Shown here in pieces: positions 57,201 through 64,000 of a DNA stretch of 64,000 nucleotides (position 1 is the first letter of the stretch; every line of letters begins with the position of its first letter). The DNA is from Kitasatospora sp. NBC_00315 (GTDB lineage Bacteria; Actinomycetota; Actinomycetes; Streptomycetales; Streptomycetaceae): positions 6,882,001-6,946,000 of the forward strand of contig NZ_CP108025.1 of assembly GCF_041435095.1 (NCBI RefSeq), in the 5' to 3' direction. The translations under genes and the position numbers were made by a program. The notes below the pieces were generated by a model. It did no database searches. It was not told where the DNA came from and was given only the letters and a program-made list of their open reading frames with translations.

Positions 57201-58213
57201 TCGTCGCGGAGAACCTGGTCAAGGAGTTCAAGGTCTACGAGCGCAAGCCGGGCCTGCTCGGCAGCCTCGGCACGCTGTTCAGCCGCGAGCACCGCCTGGT
57301 GCGGGCCGTCTCCGGTGTCTCCTTCGAGATCCCGGCCGGCACCAAGGCCGCGTACATCGGCGCCAACGGCGCCGGCAAGTCCACCACCGTCAAGATGCTG
57401 ACCGGCATCATGAGCCCCACCTCCGGCCGCTGCCTGGTGGCCGGCCTGGAGCCGTACCGGGAGCGGCGGCGCAACGCCGCCAACATCGGTGTGGTGTTCG
57501 GCCAGCGCAGCCAGCTCTGGTGGGACCTCCCGGTGCCGGACTCCTTCCGCATCCTGCGCCGGATCCACGAGATCCCGGACGCCGTGTACCGGCGCAACAT
57601 GGCGCTCTACCGCGACCTGCTCGACCTCGACGCACTCGGTACCACCCCGGTACGGCAGTTGAGCCTCGGCCAGCGGATGCGCGCGGAGGTGGCCGCGAGC
57701 CTGCTGCACGACCCGGCGGCGGTGTTCCTGGACGAGCCGACCGTCGGTCTGGACCTGGTGCTGAAGGAGGCCGTCCGCGCGCTGGTCAACCACGTCAACG
57801 CGGAGCTCGGCACCACCGTCATGCTCACCAGCCACGACATCGGCGACATCACCGCGATCTGCGACCAGGTCCTGGTGGTCAACCGCGGCGAGGTCGTGCA
57901 CCAGGGCACCATGCACGAGCTGCTCCGTACCGCCGACACCCGGGCCGTCGTCTTCGAGCACCACGGCGGGCCCGCCGCGGCCCTCGCGGTCGCGCTGATC
58001 GAGCGCCGGCTGCCCGGGGTGTCGGCCCGGCCGGTGGAGGGCGGGCGGATCAGGGTCGAGTACCCGGCCCGCCGGTGGTCCGCCCGGCAGGTGATGGGCT
58101 TCCTGCTGGAGAACTTCGAACTCACCGACTGCGTCGCCCCGGAGCCCGACCTGGAGTCCGTGCTGCGCCGGATCTACACCGGCGGCCCCGCGCCGCAGGA
58201 GGTGCTGGTGTGA
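57197..58213 (+). CDS. ABC exporter ATP-binding protein
   Basis: A 338-residue ATPase. Walker A is GANGAGKST (55-63), the signature LSLGQ (155-159), Walker B VFLDEP (176-181) followed by TVGLD, and TSHD gives the H-loop. The pattern GANGAGKSTTVKMLTGIMSPTSG and the C-terminal extension fit the drug/polysaccharide-exporter (DrrA-like) group used with ABC2_membrane_6 permeases. Two permease genes of that type follow with 4-bp overlaps, so the three form one exporter, like acbWXY in the acarbose cluster. GTG start overlaps the previous stop (GTGA). Confidence 0.93.
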   Translation: MIVAENLVKEFKVYERKPGLLGSLGTLFSREHRLVRAVSGVSFEIPAGTKAAYIGANGAGKSTTVKMLTGIMSPTSGRCLVAGLEPYRERRRNAANIGVVFGQRSQLWWDLPVPDSFRILRRIHEIPDAVYRRNMALYRDLLDLDALGTTPVRQLSLGQRMRAEVAASLLHDPAAVFLDEPTVGLDLVLKEAVRALVNHVNAELGTTVMLTSHDIGDITAICDQVLVVNRGEVVHQGTMHELLRTADTRAVVFEHHGGPAAALAVALIERRLPGVSARPVEGGRIRVEYPARRWSARQVMGFLLENFELTDCVAPEPDLESVLRRIYTGGPAPQEVLV

Positions 58214-59025
58214 CGGCCGCCGCCGCCCTGCGCCGGTACACGCCGTTCGCCGTCGGGAGCCTCCAGGGCCTGCTCCAGTACCGCTCGACCTTCCTGATCA
58301 ACGCGGTCACCGCGACCACCGCGGTCGGCCTCCAGGTCTTCCTGTGGCGCGCGGTCTACGCGGGCCACCGCGGCGCCCTCCCCGGCGGCTACGACCTGCC
58401 GCAACTCACCACCTACGTCCTGCTCGCCCAGATGCTGGCGCTGCTGCAGACCAGCCGGGTGGACGAGGAGGTGGCCGGGGAGGTCCAGCGCGGCGACATC
58501 GCCGTCTCGCTGCTGCGCCCCGTCAGCTATCCGCTCTCCCGCTTCGCCGCCGGCCTGCCGGTCTCGCTGGCCAACGCCGGCATGGTCGCCGTCCCGGTGG
58601 TCCTGCTCTACGCGCTGCTGCTCCCGCTCAGCACGCCCACCTGGGCGGGCGTGGCGCTGTTCGCGCTCTCCACGGTGTTCTCCCTGGTGATCGGCTTCGG
58701 GGTGAACCTCCTGGTCGGGCTGGCGGGCTTCCTCACCACCAACATCTGGGGCATCCGGATCGTCAAGGACAGCACCGTCGCGTTCTTCGCCGGCCAGGTC
58801 GTCCCGCTCGCGCTGATGCCCGGGCCGCTGGCGGCCGTCGCGCACGCCCTGCCGTTCCAGGGGCTGGTCGACGGGCCGTTGCGGCTGCTGCTCGGCCACT
58901 ACCAGGGGCCCGCCGAGGCGCTGCGGATCCTGGCCGGCCAGGCCGCCTGGGCCGGCGCCCTGACCGGGCTGGCCGCGCTCGCCTGGCGCGGCGCCGTCCG
59001 CCGGGTGGAGGTGCTCGGCGGATGA
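58210..59025 (+). CDS. ABC-2 family exporter permease 1
   Basis: A 271-residue membrane protein with six helices (about 25-45, 60-80, 113-140, 146-170, 183-205, 240-262). It has the ABC2_membrane_6 (DUF990) features: an N-terminal QGLLQYRSTFLINAVTATTAVGLQVFLWRAVY and a GDIAVSLLRPVSYPLSRFA segment after the second helix (the typical R-P cytoplasmic turn). It pairs with the next permease. GTG start overlaps the ATPase stop by 4 bp. Confidence 0.9.
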   Translation: MTAAAALRRYTPFAVGSLQGLLQYRSTFLINAVTATTAVGLQVFLWRAVYAGHRGALPGGYDLPQLTTYVLLAQMLALLQTSRVDEEVAGEVQRGDIAVSLLRPVSYPLSRFAAGLPVSLANAGMVAVPVVLLYALLLPLSTPTWAGVALFALSTVFSLVIGFGVNLLVGLAGFLTTNIWGIRIVKDSTVAFFAGQVVPLALMPGPLAAVAHALPFQGLVDGPLRLLLGHYQGPAEALRILAGQAAWAGALTGLAALAWRGAVRRVEVLGG

Positions 59026-59828
59026 GCCTGCTCGCCACCACGGCCCGCTACACCCGGCTCACCTGGCACCTGAGCGCCGTCAGCCTGCACCGGCTGACCG
59101 AGTACCGGATGGACTTCGTGCTCGGCGCGGGCGGCCTGCTGCTGCGGGTGACCTGCCAGCTCGCGGTGATCGGCATGGTCTTCCAGCAGGTCCCGGTGAT
59201 CGCCGGCTGGACCTACGAACAGGTGCTCTTCCTGCTCGGCTTCTCGCTGCTGCCACGCGGTCTGGACCGCCTGTTCACCGACCAACTGTGGATCCTGGCC
59301 CGGAAGCTGGTGCAGACCGGCGAGTTCTACCGCTATCTGATCAGGCCGGTCCATCCGCTGTTCGCGCTGCTCTCCGAGCGCTTCCTCTACCCGGACGGCT
59401 TCGGCGAGCTGGTCACCGGCATCGCCATCACCTGGTACGCCGCCGACCGCCTGGACCTGCACCTCACCGCCGGGCAACTCCTGCTCGCCCCGGCGCTGGT
59501 GATCTGCGGCGCGCTGATCCTCGCCTCGATCAAGACCGCCTTCGCCGCGCTCTCGTTCTGGACCGTCACCAGCTTCCCGGCCCTCTACGCCGCCAACCAG
59601 CTCGGCGACTTCTCCGGCTACCCCCTCGACCTCTACCACCCGTCCCTGCGGTGGCTGCTCACCTGGCTGCTGCCCTACGCCTTCACCGCGTACGTCCCCG
59701 CCTGCTACCTGCTGTTCGGGCGGACCGAGCTGCTGCCCTGGCTGCCGGTGGTGACCGCGGCCCTCGCGGCCCTCGCCCTGCTGCTCTGGCACCGGGGCGT
59801 CGACCGCTACGAGATGACCGGGAGCTGA
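59022..59828 (+). CDS. ABC-2 family exporter permease 2
   Basis: A 268-residue protein with six helices, also of the ABC2_membrane_6 type: YRMDFVLGAGGLLLRVTCQLAVIGMVF, then LVQTGEFYRYLIRPVHPLFALLSERF, where the RP turn matches the partner permease, and SFPALYAANQLGDFSGYPLDLYHPSLRWLLTWLLPYAFTAYVPACYLLF near the C-terminus. It presumably forms a heterodimeric channel with the preceding protein to export the cluster product or an intermediate. ATG overlaps the previous stop. Confidence 0.9.
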   Translation: MSLLATTARYTRLTWHLSAVSLHRLTEYRMDFVLGAGGLLLRVTCQLAVIGMVFQQVPVIAGWTYEQVLFLLGFSLLPRGLDRLFTDQLWILARKLVQTGEFYRYLIRPVHPLFALLSERFLYPDGFGELVTGIAITWYAADRLDLHLTAGQLLLAPALVICGALILASIKTAFAALSFWTVTSFPALYAANQLGDFSGYPLDLYHPSLRWLLTWLLPYAFTAYVPACYLLFGRTELLPWLPVVTAALAALALLLWHRGVDRYEMTGS

Positions 59829-59830
59829 CC

Positions 59831-61297
59831 ATGGACACCCTGCTGCTCGGCAGCCCTCCGCCGGCCACGGTGGAACTCCTCCGCCAGGCGCCCTGGATGG
59901 ACGAGACCGGCCGGCGGGCGAAGGACTTCGCCCTCCTCGACCAGGCCACCCTGGGCACCGTCCGCCTGCTGATCGTCGCGCCCGCCGGCGAGAGCACCGG
60001 CCGCTGGTTCGTCCCCGTGATGGACGACGACCCCGGCCGGGCCGCCGACCGCACCGCCGAGTACGACCGGCTGGTCGTGCGGGCGCTGCGCGAGGGGCTG
60101 CGCCTGCCCACCGTGCGCGGCAACCTGGTCGAGTTCCGCGGCGAGCCCGCGGAGTACCGCGGACAGCTGCCGTTCGACCCCGGCTGGTCCTCCAACGCGC
60201 TCTCGCTGCTCGACCTCGGCGGGGCCGCGCACGCCCACAAGGCCTACCGGCGGATCGGCGTCGGCACCCGTGAGCCGCACCTCCTGCGGCTGATGGCGGC
60301 CGGCGGCCGCACCCAGCAGCCGGCCGGCGACTACGCGTACGTGGACACCGCCACCGGGCACCGCGAGCCGCTCGGCGTGCTCTACCGCTACGCCGAGGGA
60401 GAGGGCCTCGACGCCCCGTTGCGGGCCAGCATCCGCTCACTTTGGCCGCTGCTGCGGGACGGGGCCGATCCGCGGGCCGCGGTCGCGCAGGCCCAGCGCG
60501 CCCTGGCCGCGCCGCTGCGCGAGGCCGGCGACTTCCTGCGCGGCTTCCACCGGGAGCTGGCCGAACACCTCGGCCCGCACCCCGAGTTCCCGGCCGGCGC
60601 CGTCCTCACCGACACGGCCGGGCGGACGGCGGCGCTGCGCCCGCTGATCCTCGCCGACCGCCGCTTCCCGGCCGCCGTGCGGCAGGCCGCCGTCACCGGC
60701 CTCGACCGCGAACTGGCACAGATCGCCGCGCTGCCCGCGCAGCCCTGGCCGGCCGGGCCGTGCCACGGTGACCTGCACCTCTCCCACCTGCTGCGGCGCG
60801 AGCGCCCCGACGGGAGCTGGCAGCTGTGCGTCATCGACCTCTCCACCCCGCTCCTGGATCCGGCCGACCCGGCCGGCGCGCAGTCGCCCTGGCAGGACCT
60901 GGCGGCCCTGCAACGCGGCCTGGAGTGCTTCACCGCCGACGAGTTCGCCGACCACGCCGCGCGCTCCCTCGGGATGGACCCGGAGGACACCTGCCGCACG
61001 GCCCTGCTGCTCGCCGCCGGATCGTCCCCCGACACCCCCGGCTGGAGCGCCGGGCACCTCGCCGAGCTGGCCCGACTGCGGAGCGCCGCCCGGCTCTGGG
61101 CGGCCAGGATCGGCGAGCTGCTGATCACCGAGGGCCAGCCCCTGGCGGGCCACCCCGCGTGGCGACTGATGCGGCTGCGCCGGCTGCTCCACGAACTCGA
61201 CTACGCGTACGCCCACGACCGCGCCTATCACGCGGCCATCAACCTGCGGCACGCCGTGGAGGCCTCCGGCCTGCCGGCCACCACGGCGAAGGACTGA
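59831..61297 (+). CDS. Maltokinase-like phosphotransferase (probable cyclitol kinase)
   Basis: A 488-residue kinase-fold protein. An N-terminal cap with TGRRAKDFALLDQA and GRWFVPVMDD resembles maltokinase/Pep2 N-domains. The catalytic loop is PCHGDLHLSHLL (HGDxHxxxxL) followed by the metal-binding Asp in CVIDLSTPLLDP, and a C-terminal helical part. Maltokinases phosphorylate O1 of maltose; in this cluster an anomeric-like phosphorylation of the cyclitol (as by AcbU-type kinases) is the likely role and would prepare the substrate for the GlgC-like enzyme. Starts 2 bp after the permease stop. Confidence 0.82.
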   Translation: MDTLLLGSPPPATVELLRQAPWMDETGRRAKDFALLDQATLGTVRLLIVAPAGESTGRWFVPVMDDDPGRAADRTAEYDRLVVRALREGLRLPTVRGNLVEFRGEPAEYRGQLPFDPGWSSNALSLLDLGGAAHAHKAYRRIGVGTREPHLLRLMAAGGRTQQPAGDYAYVDTATGHREPLGVLYRYAEGEGLDAPLRASIRSLWPLLRDGADPRAAVAQAQRALAAPLREAGDFLRGFHRELAEHLGPHPEFPAGAVLTDTAGRTAALRPLILADRRFPAAVRQAAVTGLDRELAQIAALPAQPWPAGPCHGDLHLSHLLRRERPDGSWQLCVIDLSTPLLDPADPAGAQSPWQDLAALQRGLECFTADEFADHAARSLGMDPEDTCRTALLLAAGSSPDTPGWSAGHLAELARLRSAARLWAARIGELLITEGQPLAGHPAWRLMRLRRLLHELDYAYAHDRAYHAAINLRHAVEASGLPATTAKD

Positions 61298-61302
61298 CAC
61301 CC

Positions 61303-63408
61303 GTGCACATCATCGAGACCTACTTCGAGTGCGGCGGCTTCGACCACCGCCTCATCCAGGGCGGAACGTCCGTCTACCTCTGGAACCTCTCCAAGGCCCT
61401 GGCCGGCCAGGGCCACCGCGTCTCCATCGTCACCCCCGCCCACGGCCGGCTGGACGACCTGCGGCGCCTGCACCACCTGGAGACGCTCGACTACCGGGAC
61501 TCGTACGAGCTGCCCGTCGTCCTCGACCCGCAGACCTGGGGCGAGCGCTTCCCCGCCGAGGTGCGGATCCCGCTGACCACCACCGCGCACCTGCTGCGGC
61601 TGGAGGGGGTCGACCTGTACTTCCTCTCCAACGAGCTGCTCGACCAGCTGCCGGACCGGTTCTACCCGCCGTACCGGAGCAAGGGCCAGGACCTGGTCTT
61701 CTTCAAGCCGCTGGCGTACCAGGTGGACAGCATCCGCTTCATCCGCGAGCGGTTCGCCGACCAGAAGGCCGTGGTGCATGCCCACGAGCCGTACTACCAC
61801 TACCTGATCCCGGCGGCCTTCCGCGCGGATCCGGACAAGATGGTGGTCGGCACCGTGCAGAGCAACATGCCGATCACCAAGAAGGTCTACCGCCCCAAGG
61901 TGGAGCGGCTGCTGGAGTTCCTGGACGCCGGGGTGACGCTGCCCGCCGAGGACGCCGGCGCGCCGCGCACCGAGCACGAGGCGGTGATGAGCAGCTACCA
62001 GCAACTCACCCACCTGCACTACGAGTACGACCCGGGACACGTCCGGGTGTACGACCTGGTGGCCGAGCACGCCGACCTGGTCGACTTCCTCTCGCCCGGG
62101 CACCAGGACTTCTACACCGATTTCGCCGACACCCCGTTCGAGCAGATCTTCACCCGGCTGCCCATCCACGAGACGGTGCGGCGCAACGCCCACAAGAGCT
62201 TCGTGGGCGGCTGCGCGGTCGGCGACACCTGGACGAGCGGTGAGCCGCCCGCCGCGGACCGGGCGGCGGTACTGGGCGGACTGGGACTGGACCCGGCACT
62301 GCCCACCTTCTTCCACAACGCCCGCTACGCGGTGAACCACAAGGGGCAGGTCGAACTGTTCCGGGCCGTCGACCGGGTGCTCTCCGAGGGTCTGGCCGCC
62401 AACTTCGTGCTGCGCTGCATCAGCGACGCGGGGATCGACGACCCGTACGTCCACGAGGTGGTCGAGCGGCACAAGGGCCGCGTCCATCTGGAGTGGGAGC
62501 GGGTCGACGAGCGCCGGATCACCGAGTACGCGGCCTCCAGCGACTTCTGCCTCTTCCCGTCGAAGTTCGAGATGGACACCTTCCTGATCGCGCAGGGCGA
62601 GGCGATGGCCGCGGGCGCGGTGCCGATCGCCACCGCGCAGCTGGGCATGGCGCACTTCGGGCACGTCGCCGACCCGATCGAGGGCCCCGACGCCGACCGG
62701 GCCACCGGCTTCGCCGTCAACCGCTCCTTCACCGAGGACGACCCGCTGCTCGCCGACGCCCTCGCCCGGCGCATCCACCAGGCCGCGGCCCTGCTGCGCG
62801 ACCGGCCCGAGGAGTACCGCCGGCTGCGGGCCAACGCCGTCGCCAACGCACGGCAGTTCACCTGGGACCGAGCCGCGAGCCTGCACGTCGCCGCCTTCAC
62901 CCCGCTCTGGGAGGGCCGCCGGCCCGAGCTCGGCACCGGCCGCATCCTGCGGCACGGCTGGTTCGACCTGCTGCCGGACGAGGCGTACCGCCTGCACCAC
63001 GAGGAGGTCGCCGAGGCCGCCGTCCGGCTTGGCGACGCCGAGGCCTACCGGCGCTGCCGGGAGCTGGACGGCCGGGCCGCCCGCGCCCTGTTCGAAGCGG
63101 CCTGGGCCCGCGCCGACTTCGCCCGCTGCGAGCGGACCGCCGACAGTGATCCGGAGCTGCGCGCCCGGCTGGACGGCCGCTGCACCGTCGAGGACGGCCG
63201 GATCGTCTACCGGCTGCCGGGAGCCGAGCGGGTCGAGCTGGTCCGGCTCGCCCCGGCCGGCGCCGGCCGGCAGCAGGTGACGGTGCAACGGCTCGTCCGG
63301 GACGGCGCGGAGTTCACCGGTGAGCTGTCGGCCGAGGACGAGGAACTCCACCTGCTGCTGACCCTGGCCACCGGCCGCGCGACCTGGGACGTGGTGCGCC
63401 GTGGCTGA
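61303..63408 (+). CDS. Glycogen-synthase-like (pseudo)glycosyltransferase, GT-B fold
   Basis: A 701-residue GT-B protein. The N-terminal domain starts ETYFECGGFDHRLIQGGTSVYLWNLSKALAGQGHRVSIVTP (nucleotide-sugar synthase-like start), and the C-terminal GT domain (about 325-540) has YAVNHKGQVELFRAVDR and the donor-site segment LFPSKFEMDTFLIAQGEAMAAGAVPIATAQLGM, resembling family GT5. About 160 extra residues follow (helical then beta-rich). GT5-like AcbS couples NDP-activated cyclitol to an amino sugar in acarbose synthesis; by position and partners (kinase, GlgC-like) this enzyme is a candidate for the same kind of pseudo-glycosidic coupling. GTG start, 5 bp after the kinase stop. Confidence 0.82.
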   Translation: MHIIETYFECGGFDHRLIQGGTSVYLWNLSKALAGQGHRVSIVTPAHGRLDDLRRLHHLETLDYRDSYELPVVLDPQTWGERFPAEVRIPLTTTAHLLRLEGVDLYFLSNELLDQLPDRFYPPYRSKGQDLVFFKPLAYQVDSIRFIRERFADQKAVVHAHEPYYHYLIPAAFRADPDKMVVGTVQSNMPITKKVYRPKVERLLEFLDAGVTLPAEDAGAPRTEHEAVMSSYQQLTHLHYEYDPGHVRVYDLVAEHADLVDFLSPGHQDFYTDFADTPFEQIFTRLPIHETVRRNAHKSFVGGCAVGDTWTSGEPPAADRAAVLGGLGLDPALPTFFHNARYAVNHKGQVELFRAVDRVLSEGLAANFVLRCISDAGIDDPYVHEVVERHKGRVHLEWERVDERRITEYAASSDFCLFPSKFEMDTFLIAQGEAMAAGAVPIATAQLGMAHFGHVADPIEGPDADRATGFAVNRSFTEDDPLLADALARRIHQAAALLRDRPEEYRRLRANAVANARQFTWDRAASLHVAAFTPLWEGRRPELGTGRILRHGWFDLLPDEAYRLHHEEVAEAAVRLGDAEAYRRCRELDGRAARALFEAAWARADFARCERTADSDPELRARLDGRCTVEDGRIVYRLPGAERVELVRLAPAGAGRQQVTVQRLVRDGAEFTGELSAEDEELHLLLTLATGRATWDVVRRG

Positions 63409-64000
63409 CGCAGTACGCGCCGTCCTGCTGGCCGGGGGCGAGGGCCGCCGGATGGGCAGGCTCGGCCACGGCCGGCTCAAGCCGCTGGTGCCCTTCGGCG
63501 GTGCCTGCCGCCTGATCGACTTCTCGCTCGCCAACGCCGCCGCCTCCGGCCTCGGTGAGGTGCTGCTGCTCTCCCAGTACGAGGAGGAGCAGCTGATGGA
63601 CGACCTGTACCGGACCTGGTGGCGGCCCGGCTTCCGGGTGAACTTCGGCCCCTACGACCGGGCCTACCGCGAGGGCGGCGGGCGCGGCCCCGAGCGCCCG
63701 GCCGGGCCGCCGGAGCGGGGCACCGCCGACGCGCTGATCCGCAAGGCGCCGTACGTCTTCGGCCCCGGCACCTCCGAGGTGCTGGTGCTGCACGCGGACC
63801 ACGTCTACCGCTTCGACTACCGCCCGCTGATCGAGCAGCACCGCCGCTCCGGCGCCGCGCTGACCGTCTGCTACCAGCGGATCGAACGCCGCTTCGTGCA
63901 CCTGTTCGGCATGGTCGAGTTCGACGCCGGCGGCCGGCTCACCCGGTTCGTCGAGAAGCCCGCCGAGCCGACCAGCGACCTGGTCTTCGCCGCGTTCTGC
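63401..64000 (+). CDS. GlgC-like sugar-1-phosphate nucleotidylyltransferase (partial, runs off window)
   Basis: The first 200 residues of an ADP-glucose-pyrophosphorylase-like enzyme. Signature: VLLAGGEGRRMGRLGHGRLKPLVPFGG, then CRLIDFSLANA, GTADALIRKA, VLVLHADHVYRFDY and a FVEKP strand, all in GlgC order. In acarbose and validamycin pathways GlgC relatives (AcbR; VldB/ValB) activate cyclitol-1-phosphates to NDP-cyclitols, so the same is inferred here. GTG start overlaps the GT gene's stop by 8 bp. The C-terminal half lies outside the window. Confidence 0.88.
   Translation, partial: MADAVRAVLLAGGEGRRMGRLGHGRLKPLVPFGGACRLIDFSLANAAASGLGEVLLLSQYEEEQLMDDLYRTWWRPGFRVNFGPYDRAYREGGGRGPERPAGPPERGTADALIRKAPYVFGPGTSEVLVLHADHVYRFDYRPLIEQHRRSGAALTVCYQRIERRFVHLFGMVEFDAGGRLTRFVEKPAEPTSDLVFAAFC

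Overview
The window is about 64 kb of very GC-rich chromosomal DNA from an actinomycete, most likely Streptomyces or the closely related Kitasatospora. Evidence: extreme third-position GC, many GTG starts and GTGA/ATGA start-stop overlaps, an SsgA-like sporulation protein (a family restricted to sporulating actinomycetes), a cobalamin riboswitch in front of metE, a SigB/F-type sigma factor with partner-switching proteins, and secreted enzymes carrying actinomycete C-terminal repeats. I see no tRNA, rRNA, CRISPR array, insertion sequence or phage gene.

Layout. 1-11.5 kb: pirin, a membrane alpha/beta hydrolase, an SsgA-like protein, a TetR regulator divergent from a DUF4345 membrane protein across a 15-bp inverted repeat, a response-regulator remnant, a three-gene operon with a cytochrome b561/molybdopterin oxidoreductase and two membrane proteins, a GlxA-type AraC regulator and an MBL-fold hydrolase. 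11.5-28 kb: a secreted GH26 mannanase with a ricin-type module, TetR/quinone oxidoreductase, riboswitch-metE, a D-2-hydroxyacid dehydrogenase, a GAP-family membrane protein, a ClC transporter, an aldose 1-epimerase-like protein, a membrane protein, DUF2252 and a lipid kinase. 28-44 kb: stress- and envelope-related genes, including one gene that fuses a complete sugar-type ABC ATPase to a SpoIIE phosphatase and an anti-sigma-type kinase domain; a PadR/NTF2-like divergent pair; an anti-sigma-type kinase, a SigB/F-type sigma factor and a STAS antagonist; and a large secreted amidase with three near-identical 128-residue repeats. 44-53.6 kb: Nudix hydrolase, an unusual SDR with a zinc-ribbon insert, a two-gene operon of a TROVE/vWA-like protein and an ARPP-like protein next to a 22-bp RNA hairpin, a GuaB1-type CBS enzyme, a DUF5995 protein and a GH13 alpha-glucosidase.

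54.2-64 kb (cut by the window end): the most notable region, nine tightly packed or overlapping plus-strand genes that look like a C7-cyclitol (pseudosugar) biosynthetic cluster. In order they encode a sedoheptulose-7-phosphate cyclase, a cupin, a class III aminotransferase, a three-component ABC exporter, a maltokinase-like phosphotransferase, a glycogen-synthase-like (pseudo)glycosyltransferase and a GlgC-like nucleotidylyltransferase. This is the set of activities used in acarbose- and validamycin-type pathways to make, phosphorylate, nucleotide-activate, couple, aminate and export a pseudosugar. A perfect palindrome resembling maltose-regulator sites lies between this cluster and the divergent alpha-glucosidase gene.

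Convergent gene pairs are separated by strong perfect hairpins (19 bp at 11.5 kb, 15 bp at 26.7 kb), and a 19-bp terminator follows the amidase at 43.8 kb. All functional calls rest on motif recognition by eye; no database search was run.
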